A model generated the notes under the pieces. That model saw only the letters and a list, made by a program, of their open reading frames with translations, did not search any database and was not told the origin of the DNA. This document shows, piece after piece, positions 1 through 5,896 of a stretch of DNA of 6,015 nt; position 1 is the stretch's first letter; the number at the start of each line of letters is the position of its first letter. The position numbers and the translations under genes are program-made. This stretch comes from JANYGM01 sp043764015 (lineage in GTDB: Bacteria > Bacteroidota > Bacteroidia > Cytophagales > Thermonemataceae): NCBI GenBank assembly GCA_043764015.1, contig JAYUKY010000003.1, forward strand, positions 1 through 6,015. The letters are read 5' to 3'.

Positions 1-66
1 AATGGTATGTCGTGGTCTTCAAATGGGTCATTAGCAATTACTTTGATAGCTGCAAGTTATTACTAA
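1..66 (+). CDS. Possible 3' end of a gene entering from the left (unknown product)
   Basis: From the first base there is an open frame of 21 codons ending in TAA at 64-66. It reads NGMSWSSNGSLAITLIAASYY, a mix of polar and hydrophobic residues that looks protein-like, including a Trp and a short hydrophobic run. The frame is open to the window edge, so the start lies outside. I do not recognise the family from this tail. The stop is followed by 49 bases of AT-rich DNA before the next start codon. A frame this short can be open by chance, so the call is tentative. Confidence 0.4.
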   Translation, partial: NGMSWSSNGSLAITLIAASYY

Positions 67-115
67 ATAATTTGCAACGGAACTTTTACAGCAACAAAAA
101 CTTCAATATTCTCAA

Positions 116-817
116 ATGAAGAAAATAATCATTTCAGACTTAGTAAATGATAAAAATATAGTTAATATTTATAAATTTGGGTCGTATGTGTATGGCACAA
201 ATAATGCGCATTCTGATGAAGATTATATCATTGTTTGTGAGGAATGGTTTGATACCCAAAATACTGATATTCATTGCTACACAATCCAACAATTTCAAAA
301 TTTATTAGATAATTGTGATGTACAAATGCTTGAATGTCAATTTCTTAGCAAAGAATTTATTATTTTAGAAAAACACAAATTTATTTTTAATTTGAATAAA
401 GAAAAATTAAGGATAAGTATTTCTACTATTACCTCTAATTCTTGGGTGAAAGGAAAGAAAAAACTTGTTGTAATGGGTGATTATGACCTAAATATTGCCA
501 TAAAATCTGTATTTCATTCGTTAAGAATACTAGATTTGGGTATTCAGTTGTGTAATGATGGAAAAATTACTAATTATGGTGCTATGAATTATGTTTTATT
601 TGACTTAATAAAATTATCAGAACAATATAAATACATTGATTTGTGGGATAAAATCAACGAAAAATATAAAAAAGTTTTTAATGCTTTAAGTACCTCATTT
701 AAAGCAAAATGTCCCAAAAATATCATAGAATCAAACAGAAAATTACAAATAATCAATATTTTAAAAGGATTTGGTATTGAAAATGAAGATTTAGCCAATC
801 AACTTTTAATGATTTAA
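116..817 (+). CDS. RlaP-like (pol-beta superfamily) nucleotidyltransferase, 233 aa
   Basis: This is a predicted cytoplasmic nucleotidyltransferase of the DNA polymerase beta superfamily, whose members transfer a nucleotidyl group from an NTP to an unknown acceptor. Seen: the signature KFGSYVYGT (residues 20-28) followed by SDEDYIIV (33-40), giving the GS pair at 22-23 and metal-binding Asp34 and Asp36. Asp51 in TDIHCYT is the likely third carboxylate. The pattern D-x3-Y-x4-F then LE (51-73), and the helical motif KSVFHSLRILDLGIQL (130-145), resemble the RlaP/PF10127 branch rather than the short MNT antitoxins of HEPN/MNT pairs, which are about half this size. The active site looks intact. The ATG at 116 has no Shine-Dalgarno sequence, but the catalytic motif begins only 20 residues in, so a later start is unlikely. 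The DNA is extremely AT-rich (8 of 60 bases G/C in 361-420), suggesting acquired DNA. The next gene starts 33 bases downstream on the same strand. The substrate is unknown. Confidence 0.8.
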   Translation: MKKIIISDLVNDKNIVNIYKFGSYVYGTNNAHSDEDYIIVCEEWFDTQNTDIHCYTIQQFQNLLDNCDVQMLECQFLSKEFIILEKHKFIFNLNKEKLRISISTITSNSWVKGKKKLVVMGDYDLNIAIKSVFHSLRILDLGIQLCNDGKITNYGAMNYVLFDLIKLSEQYKYIDLWDKINEKYKKVFNALSTSFKAKCPKNIIESNRKLQIINILKGFGIENEDLANQLLMI

Positions 818-830
818 CTTTATAACATAT

Positions 831-844
831 ATAACCTAAAAAAT
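831..844 (+). repeat. Shared leader word ATAACCTAAAAAAT, copy 1
   Basis: This 14-base word sits 6 bases before the ATG at 851. An identical copy at 1767-1780 runs into the ATG at 1779. The A-rich tail fits the A-rich upstream context that replaces Shine-Dalgarno sequences in many Bacteroidota. It may be a translation-initiation leader or a trace of duplication when the intervening genes were inserted. Confidence 0.45.
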
Positions 845-850
845 ACGAAT

Positions 851-1141
851 ATGCTCACTTTTGAAGAATTTAAACAAGCAAGCGCAGTTGTAGAAAAAAT
901 TGTACAAGACAACTTTGATATTAATACTGCAAAAAATGTGTTAGAACAAGCAACAGAAGAAATAGCACCAGAAAAACAACGTAATTTTTATAACCACATG
1001 AGTCGTTTGTTTCTCAACGTAATGTTAAATAGGTTGAATGAATTAGGAAAAAAAGCCAAAACAAATGCTATTATTGCAAGACAAATGATAACAGAATTAA
1101 TCCAAGAGCAACGAAAAAAAGGAGAAGTAGAACATGTTTGA
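851..1141 (+). CDS. Small helical protein of unknown function, 96 aa
   Basis: I do not recognise this family. The 96 residues are predicted to be almost entirely alpha-helical, charged and soluble. There is no signal peptide, membrane segment or Cys, and the C-terminus is basic then acidic (EQRKKGEVEHV). The gene is credible because it is tightly packed: it starts 33 bases after the nucleotidyltransferase and its stop (TGA 1139-1141) lies inside the first codons of the next gene. Its codon and base composition match both neighbours. The ATG at 851 is preceded by the word ATAACCTAAAAAAT (831-844), which recurs just before the dehydrogenase start. Its size and position would suit a small partner or regulator of the membrane protein it is coupled to, but that is inference from layout only. 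Confidence 0.7.
   Translation: MLTFEEFKQASAVVEKIVQDNFDINTAKNVLEQATEEIAPEKQRNFYNHMSRLFLNVMLNRLNELGKKAKTNAIIARQMITELIQEQRKKGEVEHV
1120..1124 (+). promoter_or_regulatory. Shine-Dalgarno sequence for the membrane-protein gene at 1134
   Basis: AGGAG at 1120-1124 lies 9 bases before the ATG at 1134, inside the last codons of the preceding small gene. It is the only good Shine-Dalgarno match before a gene in this window; the other starts have A-rich leaders instead. It supports the 1134 start and translational coupling across the 8-base overlap. Confidence 0.55.
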
Positions 1142-1760
1142 GTTTTATACAAATAACACCTTTGAAGGGCAAAATTCATTTAATTGGATTTCAATTATTC
1201 AAGTCCTTATTCAACTGGTTACATTGGGTATTGCATCTATTGCGTTATATACTGCACGTAAAAGCCTAAGTACATCAAATCAAAACTTAAATACGGCAAA
1301 CAAAAACTTAGAAGGTGTAAGTAGAACACAAGCAGTTCAATCACATATGAATTTGATAACACTAGAAAATGAAGTTAGAAAAAATGGTGAAAATTTCAGA
1401 ATGGCAACGAAAAAGCATAAAATTACAACAGATACAAACAAAAATGCCACAGAATTAGAATTGATGTTTTTAACAGACAATATGGATAACGCCTTCGTTT
1501 TATATATGAACTCTGCTGATAAACTTGCTTCACTTGTTAATACTGATTATCTCAAAAAACAGTTTCAAAATAGAGATTGGAAAGAAGAATATAAAGATAT
1601 TTTTGATGAGGTTAATTCTTCTTTTAAAGACTACGATATAGAAATTTCTGGCAAATCTCAAATGATACGAAATCTTATCATTCTTTTAGAAATATGGGAT
1701 AAAGAAAACCTAGAAAATCCCTCAAATACAATTATAACAAACTCATTACCAAACACATAA
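1134..1760 (+). CDS. Single-pass membrane protein with coiled-coil-like segment, unknown function, 208 aa
   Basis: No family is recognised with confidence. Seen: a short polar N-terminus of about 18 residues, one strong membrane helix (about 19-41, ISIIQVLIQLVTLGIASIAL), then a polar segment with regularly spaced Leu and Asn (about 45-61, LSTSNQNLNTANKNLEG) that looks like a short coiled coil. A soluble helical domain of about 145 residues follows, rich in Lys, Glu and Asn, containing RTQAVQSHMNLITLENEVR. With no signal-peptide cleavage site, the helix probably acts as an anchor; the basic RK after it suggests the C-terminal domain faces the cytoplasm. The gene overlaps the preceding small gene by 8 bases (1134-1141) and has its own Shine-Dalgarno sequence, so the two are probably made together. 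The stop lies inside a perfect tandem 10-base repeat, 18 bases before the dehydrogenase start. Confidence 0.75.
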   Translation: MFEFYTNNTFEGQNSFNWISIIQVLIQLVTLGIASIALYTARKSLSTSNQNLNTANKNLEGVSRTQAVQSHMNLITLENEVRKNGENFRMATKKHKITTDTNKNATELELMFLTDNMDNAFVLYMNSADKLASLVNTDYLKKQFQNRDWKEEYKDIFDEVNSSFKDYDIEISGKSQMIRNLIILLEIWDKENLENPSNTIITNSLPNT

Positions 1761-1770
1761 AAACACATAA
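1751..1770 (+). repeat. Perfect tandem duplication of AAACACATAA
   Basis: Two exact 10-base copies (1751-1760 and 1761-1770) meet at the stop codon of the membrane-protein gene, the TAA at 1758-1760 being the end of copy 1. It is probably a local slippage duplication in the short spacer before the dehydrogenase. Confidence 0.7.
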
Positions 1771-1780
1771 CCTAAAAAAT
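1767..1780 (+). repeat. Shared leader word ATAACCTAAAAAAT, copy 2
   Basis: Identical to 831-844. Its last two bases are the first two of the dehydrogenase ATG (1779-1781). It gives that gene an A6 run directly before the start and no Shine-Dalgarno sequence. Confidence 0.45.
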
Positions 1781-3329
1781 GAATTCACAACAAATTTCGC
1801 AAGTTCTTACGGATTTAGGTATCAAAGACCTTAATTCAGCTTATACAACAGGGCTTTTTTGGGCGCAAGCAGACGGAAAACGTCCTGCCAAAAAAATAAA
1901 TTCTCCTGTCAATGGTGAATATATTGCAAGCGTAGAAATGGCACAAGTCAATGATTATGAAGAAGTTATCAAGAAAAGCCAAGAAGCATTTGTTTCTTGG
2001 AAAAAAATGCCTGCACCAAAAAGAGGTGAAATAGTGCGCCAAATAGGGGACGAACTTCGTGCAAAAAAAGTGCCACTAGGACAGCTTGTAAGCTACGAAA
2101 TGGGTAAAATCTACCAAGAAGGTTTGGGAGAAGTGCAGGAAATGATAGATATTTGTGATTTTGCTGTTGGACTTTCACGTCAATTATACGGCTTGACAAT
2201 GCACTCTGAACGCCCAGACCACAGAATGTACGAACAATATCACCCAATAGGCACAGTAGGCATCATTTCCGCTTTTAATTTTCCTGTGGCGGTTTGGGCG
2301 TGGAACGCAATGCTTGCTGCCGTTTGTGGTGATGTGAGCGTGTGGAAACCATCAGAAAAAACGCCACTTACGGCACTTGCTTGTCAGCATATTATCCAGA
2401 AAGTATTGAAAGACAACGACTTACCAGAAGGAGTTTTTAGTGTGATTATTGGAGATGCGACCATTGGAGAACTAATGGCAAATGATGTACGTGTACCGCT
2501 TGTGTCTGCGACAGGCTCAACAAGAATGGGCAAAAAAGTTGGTGAAGCAGTTGCTAAACGCTTGGGTAACAGTCTTTTAGAGCTTGGTGGAAATAATGCC
2601 ATTATTATTACTGAAAACGCTAACCTGGATATGGCAATGCGTGCCACTATTTTTGGTGCGGTGGGTACGTGTGGACAGCGTTGCACGACTACACGCAGGC
2701 TGATTGTACACGAGAGTATGTATGGAGCAGTCAAAACACGCCTTTTGAATGCTTACCCAAAACTCCCTATTGGTAATCCTTTGAAAGAAAGTAATTTAGT
2801 TGGTCCACTTATTGACAAAGAGTCCGTAAAAATGTTTGAAAATGCACTTACTAATGTGCAAAAAGAAGGCGGAAATTTGCTTTATGGTGGCACACTTTTG
2901 ACAGGTGGAGAATATGATGGAGGTAGTTATGTTGTTCCTGCTATTGTGGAGGCACAAAATTCTTATCACACCGTTCAAGAAGAAACTTTTGCACCTATTT
3001 TGTATCTCATAAAATATGCTGGAAGTGTTGAAAATGCTATTTTCCTTCAAAATGATGTAAAACAAGGACTTTCTTCTTCTATTTTTACGAATAATATGCA
3101 AGAAGCAGAATTATTTTTGTCTTCTCGTGGCTCTGATTGTGGCATTGCAAATGTCAATATAGGCACTTCTGGTGCGGAAATTGGAGGAGCTTTTGGAGGA
3201 GAAAAAGAAACAGGCGGAGGACGTGAGTCTGGCTCTGATGCGTGGAAAGTCTATATGCGCAGACAAACAAACACTATCAATTATGGTAATACTTTGCCAC
3301 TTGCGCAAGGAATTAAATTTGATATTTAA
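1779..3329 (+). CDS. ALDH7/antiquitin-family aldehyde dehydrogenase (probable aminoadipate-semialdehyde dehydrogenase), 516 aa
   Basis: A cytoplasmic NAD(P)+-dependent dehydrogenase that oxidises an aldehyde to the acid. The ALDH7 family is best known for L-2-aminoadipate-6-semialdehyde in lysine catabolism (human antiquitin, bacterial AmaB) and also accepts betaine aldehyde. Seen: Asn167 in FNFP (oxyanion hole), Lys190 in WKPSEKTP (cofactor), the ATGSTRMGKKVG nucleotide loop (245-255), general base Glu268 in LLELGG and nucleophile Cys302 in GQRCTT. ALDH7 hallmarks are EVQEMIDICDFAVGLSRQ, NVNIGTSGAEIGGAFGGEK and the ending LPLAQGIKF. Glu121 and Arg301, reported in the human enzyme to hold the aminoadipate end, fall at the same positions. 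The length matches the family (about 510). The ATG at 1779 gives the expected N-terminus. It is far richer in GC than the three genes before it (35 of 60 G/C in 2281-2340), lies 18 bases after the membrane-protein gene, and ends before a strong terminator. No other lysine-degradation gene is in view, so the physiological substrate is inferred. Confidence 0.95.
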   Translation: MNSQQISQVLTDLGIKDLNSAYTTGLFWAQADGKRPAKKINSPVNGEYIASVEMAQVNDYEEVIKKSQEAFVSWKKMPAPKRGEIVRQIGDELRAKKVPLGQLVSYEMGKIYQEGLGEVQEMIDICDFAVGLSRQLYGLTMHSERPDHRMYEQYHPIGTVGIISAFNFPVAVWAWNAMLAAVCGDVSVWKPSEKTPLTALACQHIIQKVLKDNDLPEGVFSVIIGDATIGELMANDVRVPLVSATGSTRMGKKVGEAVAKRLGNSLLELGGNNAIIITENANLDMAMRATIFGAVGTCGQRCTTTRRLIVHESMYGAVKTRLLNAYPKLPIGNPLKESNLVGPLIDKESVKMFENALTNVQKEGGNLLYGGTLLTGGEYDGGSYVVPAIVEAQNSYHTVQEETFAPILYLIKYAGSVENAIFLQNDVKQGLSSSIFTNNMQEAELFLSSRGSDCGIANVNIGTSGAEIGGAFGGEKETGGGRESGSDAWKVYMRRQTNTINYGNTLPLAQGIKFDI

Positions 3330-3342
3330 ATAGTTTTAATTG

Positions 3343-3379
3343 AAAAAAGTCCTTTAAAATAATTTTAGAGGACTTTTTT
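3343..3379 (+). terminator. Strong intrinsic terminator, probably bidirectional
   Basis: The left arm AAAAAAGTCCT (3343-3353) is perfectly complementary to the right arm AGGACTTTTTT (3369-3379). The pairing continues inward through a T-G wobble and TAAAA/TTTTA to a three-base TAA loop at 3360-3362, giving an 18-pair hairpin. It begins 13 bases after the dehydrogenase stop and ends in T6. Because the left arm starts with A6, the opposite strand also ends in T6, so the same hairpin could stop transcripts from the converging lipoprotein gene. Confidence 0.9.
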
Positions 3380-3460
3380 ACAAAGAGATTGTTTAGGATT
3401 ATAAAAAATTTCCAAAAAAAGGTTGCATTTTTTGGCACGAAACTAAAAATACATACTTTT

Positions 3461-3592
3461 ATGGAAATCTTGAACAAAGATACAATTTATACTTGCATTT
3501 TACCAAATCTTCAAGTAGGTGCTACTGGAAAATATTTAGAGCCAGATTTTACAGTAGAAATACAGAATGGCTTTTTAAGTAGGTCGTTATAA
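3461..3592 (+). CDS. Doubtful small ORF, 43 aa, unknown
   Basis: Within the 306-base space between the terminator and the lipoprotein gene there is a 43-codon frame starting with ATG at 3461, after the A-rich stretch AAAATACATACTTTT. The frame continues upstream to a TTG at 3389, but that part reads like translated low-complexity DNA. The ATG-started part (MEILNKDTIYTCILPN, then GKYLEPDFTVEIQNG) looks more protein-like than the surrounding DNA, mixing hydrophobic and polar residues as in beta strands. No family is recognised. There is no Shine-Dalgarno sequence and no obvious promoter after the terminator. It could be a small gene, a decayed gene fragment, or chance. Confidence 0.3.
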   Translation: MEILNKDTIYTCILPNLQVGATGKYLEPDFTVEIQNGFLSRSL

Positions 3593-3650
3593 TTAGTTTA
3601 TGTTATGATTTGATAAAAAATATATGCAATCATTTCATTATCAAAGCTTT

Positions 3651-3685
3651 GTATTCATAACTCATAATTTATAATGCATAATTAC
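3651..3685. repeat. AT-rich segment with repeated CATAA words
   Basis: CATAA occurs at 3656-3660, 3663-3667 and 3677-3681, with TATAAT in between, immediately past the stop of the lipoprotein gene. It is a degenerate, irregularly spaced repeat typical of AT-rich intergenic DNA. No function can be read from it. Confidence 0.35.
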
Positions 3686-4858
3686 TTAGTTTGTAATAGT
3701 TATAGTACCAGACATTGAAGTATGAAACTCACAGATATAAAATAAAGTATTTGGTGCGCTAGTAGGTACTGTAAAAGATATAACTCCAGTTGAAGCACCA
3801 TTATTAGTAACGCCATCATTATAAGCATTAGCCGTTCCAGCACTTTGGACAGTTTTTATTAAGAAAGGATGCCCTGACGCATTTAGGGTAAAAGTGTATG
3901 TTCTACCTCTTTGTAAAGTCAAACCTGGATTATTTGCATTACTTAGACCATTCCCACTGAATACGTAACTTGAAGCACCTGCATTTGTTACACTATAATT
4001 GACTGTGCTTGTGCCTCCTCCTTCGTTAGACCCTATATTGCCTTGTGCAATTAAAGTTGCCATATTGCTGGCACTCTCGTGTACGTTTATGTACCCATTG
4101 AAACTTAGAAGCCCTTCATAAGTAATTGCAGTCCCATTATTTAGCCTTTTTACGCTCGTTTCACTTTTACCAGTAGCACCATTGACAGACGCAAGGTCAA
4201 TGGCTATGCCTCCTCCTATAGCAACAGAGTTCAAATGAATGTGTGCTGGAGAGGTAACTCCTGAAGTTGTTCCACTTAGAGAAATACTTACTAAGGTTTC
4301 ACCACTCACTCTTTTTGTAAACTTTGCTGTTCCACTTATAACAGGATTAGAAACAGCACTCAATGGATATGTTTTGCTAGTGCTGGTAAGCTCATTTCTT
4401 CCAATATCACCTTGGGCAATGAGTGTTACCAAATCCGTACTGCTAAAATGAACATTTACATATCCATTTATATTTATTAGTTGTTCATACGTTACAAGAG
4501 AGCCATCTTTCAGCGTTTTGACTACCGTTTCACTTTTACCAGATACACCATCTACATCTGTGAGGTCAAGTATAATACTTCCTCCTTCTGCTGCTGTGTT
4601 AGCGTGGATGTGTGCAGGGTGAACTGCTCCAGCGGTTGTCCCCTTTAATTGTATAGTAACAAGTGTTGTGGCATCATCTCTTTTTGCGAATGTAACAGTA
4701 CCATTGATACTAGGGTTAGATTTGGAAATTAGATTGAATTGCTTACTAACTGTCGTAACTTGTGGAGTTGGGTCGCTCTTTTTGCATCCAACATAAAGGG
4801 TACAGAGTGTTATCATGAGTAAGCATTGTGCTAACCTTGATTTGATAAAATTTTTCAT
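3686..4858 (-). CDS. Lipoprotein with two CHRD domains and a C-terminal cupredoxin (blue-copper) domain, 390 aa
   Basis: A predicted envelope lipoprotein and copper-binding candidate. I start it at ATG 4858 because MKNFIKSRLAQ with LLMITLCTLYVGC then forms a proper lipoprotein signal peptide with lipidated Cys25, followed by KKSDP. An upstream in-frame ATG at 4897 would add 13 residues and spoil it. The lipobox is loose (Tyr at -3). CHRD 1 spans about 41-158 (PAHIH 81-85, NVH 135-137); CHRD 2 about 164-281 (PAHIH 204-208, NVH 258-260). A Gly/Thr linker leads to a cupredoxin at about 287-390, with His330 (SGHPF) and the C-x2-H-x2-M cluster Cys376, His379, Met382, the spacing seen in amicyanin. 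These four residues form a complete type-1 copper set, suggesting electron transfer or copper handling at the cell surface or periplasm. CHRD function is poorly known. It lies 102 bases after the membrane-anchored gene on the same strand and converges on the dehydrogenase. Confidence 0.88.
   Translation of the reverse strand: MKNFIKSRLAQCLLMITLCTLYVGCKKSDPTPQVTTVSKQFNLISKSNPSINGTVTFAKRDDATTLVTIQLKGTTAGAVHPAHIHANTAAEGGSIILDLTDVDGVSGKSETVVKTLKDGSLVTYEQLININGYVNVHFSSTDLVTLIAQGDIGRNELTSTSKTYPLSAVSNPVISGTAKFTKRVSGETLVSISLSGTTSGVTSPAHIHLNSVAIGGGIAIDLASVNGATGKSETSVKRLNNGTAITYEGLLSFNGYINVHESASNMATLIAQGNIGSNEGGGTSTVNYSVTNAGASSYVFSGNGLSNANNPGLTLQRGRTYTFTLNASGHPFLIKTVQSAGTANAYNDGVTNNGASTGVISFTVPTSAPNTLFYICEFHTSMSGTITITN
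4016..4738 (-). repeat. In-gene tandem duplication of the CHRD domain (period 123 codons)
   Basis: Residues 41-158 (4738-4385) and 164-281 (4369-4016) of the lipoprotein align without any gap. GTT 73/196, HIH 83/206, KSET 108/231, NGYxNVH 131/254 and LIAQGxIG 146/269 are all exactly 123 residues apart. The copies have diverged in sequence but not in length. Confidence 0.8.
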
Positions 4859-4960
4859 TTTGAGTACTATTAAAGTTAATTTATGATAACAGAACAAAAA
4901 AAATATAAAAAGGTTTAATGATGTTAATTGTAAATGAATAGATTACATTAAATTCTAATG

Positions 4961-5761
4961 TTACAAAACATATTCTATTTCACTTTCTGGGTTGATTTCA
5001 TTTCCTATCAAAAGGCAAGAACTTCCTTTGCCCTCCAACAAATCAAAATAAAGCAAATATTGTTTAGGATTATGTGTATCACGAGCCAAAATATGCCTTG
5101 TTTCACCTTTCCCAGACAAAAAAGCACGTCCATCACTTTCAAAAAAGAAACTACCAATGTCTTTCATTTGCCATTGAATTTCTCCCATATTTTTCTGTGG
5201 TAATCTAAAAAAAACTTCTGCAGTTTGCTCACTATCAGCAAATTGTGTGGCTGCACCAATATTCCCATCAGTACCCAAAAAGAATGGTGTAAGTGCCGTT
5301 TCTGTATCTTTTCTTTCTAGAAAAAACCAAATAATTTCTGCACCTTCACCTTTGGGCATACTCACCAAATAACGGCTTTTATCCATCACCACAATAGGGA
5401 AAAACTGCCCAGTTGCTATACGTTGGTCGTTTTCGTCCCAAGTCATTTCTATAAGTTTGATTTTTCCTGTTACTTGATAGTTTTCTTGCCAATGCACAAT
5501 CATATTTCCTAGTTTTATCTGCTCCAATTTATCATAAATAGTAGCATTTGATGCATTTAAACGGCTTTCAAATGATTTTTCGTAAGAAGTGGGAGAAGAT
5601 TTTTCTTTTGCTATTTCTGATTTTTTTTCTTCTTTTTTTTCTGAAAAAACTTTTGTTTGCGGATTTTTAGCATTTTTTATTATGTGTATTATAAGCATCA
5701 CAACGCCTATAAATGCTATTAAAAAACCTAAATAAAATAGAAAACTTGCTAATTGTGCCAT
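4961..5761 (-). CDS. Membrane-anchored protein of unknown function, 266 aa
   Basis: I do not recognise the family firmly; the core faintly recalls DUF4178-type beta domains but this is weak. Seen: an N-terminal membrane helix at about 4-28 (LASFLFYLGFLIAFIGVVML) with no cleavage site, so an anchor. A Lys/Glu/Ser-rich flexible linker follows (about 29-66). Then comes a soluble, mainly beta, aromatic-rich domain of about 200 residues (LEQIKLGNMIVHW, GQFFPIVVMDKSRYLVSMP, EIQWQMKDIG, YLLYFDLLEG). The basic residues after the helix suggest the domain is cytoplasmic. The linker is encoded by two A8 runs on the coding strand (5621-5628 and 5633-5640). The ATG at 5761 is the natural start, as it opens directly into the membrane helix. 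It is preceded by AAGAA and then a GAAGTGT x4 tandem repeat. The lipoprotein gene follows 102 bases downstream with no clear terminator between. Confidence 0.8.
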   Translation of the reverse strand: MAQLASFLFYLGFLIAFIGVVMLIIHIIKNAKNPQTKVFSEKKEEKKSEIAKEKSSPTSYEKSFESRLNASNATIYDKLEQIKLGNMIVHWQENYQVTGKIKLIEMTWDENDQRIATGQFFPIVVMDKSRYLVSMPKGEGAEIIWFFLERKDTETALTPFFLGTDGNIGAATQFADSEQTAEVFFRLPQKNMGEIQWQMKDIGSFFFESDGRAFLSGKGETRHILARDTHNPKQYLLYFDLLEGKGSSCLLIGNEINPESEIEYVL

Positions 5762-5766
5762 TTCTT

Positions 5767-5794
5767 GAAGTGTGAAGTGTGAAGTGTGAAGTGT
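5767..5794. repeat. Heptanucleotide tandem repeat GAAGTGT x4
   Basis: Four exact copies (5767-5773, 5774-5780, 5781-5787, 5788-5794) are followed by degenerate relatives (GATTGAAGTATGATGTATG, to about 5813). On the minus strand this is ACACTTC x4, ending 5 bases before the ATG at 5761, so it lies in the leader of the membrane-anchored gene. Confidence 0.9.
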
Positions 5795-5896
5795 GATTGA
5801 AGTATGATGTATGTTTTTGACAACAAAATAATGTATTTACATCACAGGTGTAGGACAAGTTTAAAAACTCAAAAATTATGCGCTCAAAAATCTATC

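Noticed and set aside
116..1141. HEPN/MNT toxin-antitoxin pair
   Set aside because: The nucleotidyltransferase is about twice the size of MNT antitoxins and carries RlaP-like features, and the next protein lacks the R-x4-6-H motif of HEPN toxins.
3609..3645. Inverted repeat TTTGATAA / TTATCAAA after the lipoprotein gene, as a terminator
   Set aside because: The 8-base AT-rich stem with a 21-base loop and no following T tract on the minus strand is weak; the hairpin at 3343-3379 is the better terminator for both directions.
4239..4451. 70-codon plus-strand frame inside the lipoprotein gene, and similar antisense frames in the dehydrogenase
   Set aside because: They are shadows of strongly supported genes on the opposite strand, with no initiation signals and no recognisable domains.
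4945..4961. Small hairpin ACATTA-AATTC-TAATGT at the end of the membrane-anchored gene
   Set aside because: Only six A/T-rich pairs, overlapping the stop codon, with no T tract; expected by chance in such AT-rich DNA.
3388..5073. 15-base direct repeat ATTGTTTAGGATTAT at 3388-3402 and 5059-5073
   Set aside because: One copy is inside a coding sequence and the other in AT-rich spacer, with no matching flanks; probably coincidence.
5667..5858. 63-codon minus-strand frame reading through the GAAGTGT repeat
   Set aside because: It overlaps the start of the membrane-anchored gene in another frame, and its His/Thr/Ser-rich stretch is just the translated heptamer repeat.
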